Assembly: GCA_003449195.1 (NCBI GenBank)
Contig: DMID01000162.1
Location: 1 to 5,996, forward strand
DNA length: 5,996 nucleotides
From: Lysobacteraceae bacterium
Lineage (GTDB): Bacteria > Pseudomonadota > Gammaproteobacteria > Xanthomonadales > Xanthomonadaceae
Direction of reading: 5' to 3'
The translations under genes and the position numbers were made by a program. Below, piece by piece: positions 5,861 to 5,996 of this stretch. The first letter of the stretch is position 1. Each line of letters opens with the position of its first letter. The notes below the pieces were generated by a model. It did not search any database and was not told where the DNA came from. It saw only the letters and a program-made list of their open reading frames with translations.

Positions 5861-5996
5861 GCATCGCACAACGTACCGGACACTCGATGCGGCGCGAGCC
5901 GATGTGCCCGAATGCATCGGGCGGCGCCACAACCCGAGGACGCTTCAGAACCGCCAGGCAGGATTCGAAGTTTCCACCCTTTCACAACCGTCCGTG
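5861..5996. other. Non-coding end of window
   Basis: No gene is supported in these 136 nt. A 6-bp GC hairpin (GCCCGA 5906-5911, loop ATGCA, TCGGGC 5917-5922) lies 46 nt after the asnB stop but has no T tract, so it is not a clear terminator. GCATCG/CGATGC words recur at 5852-5857, 5861-5866, 5885-5890 and 5914-5919 and could pair in several weak ways. Confidence 0.4.

Noticed and set aside
5906..5922. Hairpin after asnB as its terminator
   Set aside because: Six base pairs without a T tract; insufficient for an intrinsic terminator call.

Overview
The window is GC-rich, densely coded and entirely plus-strand in its coding content. Gene order and protein character (3' end of glnD, dapD, an ArsC/Spx-like yffB gene, dapE, then asnB) point to a gammaproteobacterium of the Xanthomonadales (Xanthomonas/Lysobacter/Stenotrophomonas relatives). 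That assignment is inference from synteny and protein similarity, not a database match.

Layout. 1-1463: C-terminal part of GlnD, the PII uridylyltransferase/uridylyl-removing enzyme, cut by the left edge, with its HD domain and two ACT domains visible. 1478-2329: dapD. 2340-2699: a small thioredoxin-fold ArsC/Spx-family protein. 2718-3854: dapE. These four are tightly packed with gaps of 10-18 nt and look like one transcription unit; DapD and DapE act in the succinylase branch of lysine/meso-diaminopimelate synthesis. 3855-4165: a 311-nt intergenic region. 4166-5860: asnB, glutamine-hydrolysing asparagine synthetase. 5861-5996: non-coding as far as can be seen.

The most notable element is in the dapE-asnB gap. 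A short ORF (3914-4012, 32 codons) has seven Asn residues within 14 consecutive positions. It is followed by a strong intrinsic terminator (4039-4069), 97 nt before asnB. The RNA contains four segments that pair in mutually exclusive ways: 1:2 (3930-3941 with 3984-3995), 2:3 (3986-3995 with 4043-4052, antiterminator) and 3:4 (terminator). Segment 1 overlaps the first Asn codon. This is the architecture of a ribosome-mediated transcription attenuator of the trp/his type, here predicted to sense charged tRNA-Asn and control asnB. A candidate promoter just upstream would put the transcription start on the leader AUG itself, so the leader mRNA may be leaderless; neither candidate start has a Shine-Dalgarno. 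I do not know of asparagine attenuators among the standard described proteobacterial examples (his, trp, leu, ilv, thr, phe), but I could not search for one.

Together the genes cover nitrogen-status signalling (GlnD), lysine/peptidoglycan precursor synthesis (DapD, DapE) and amide-nitrogen assimilation into asparagine (AsnB). Only asnB appears to have its own dedicated control element.
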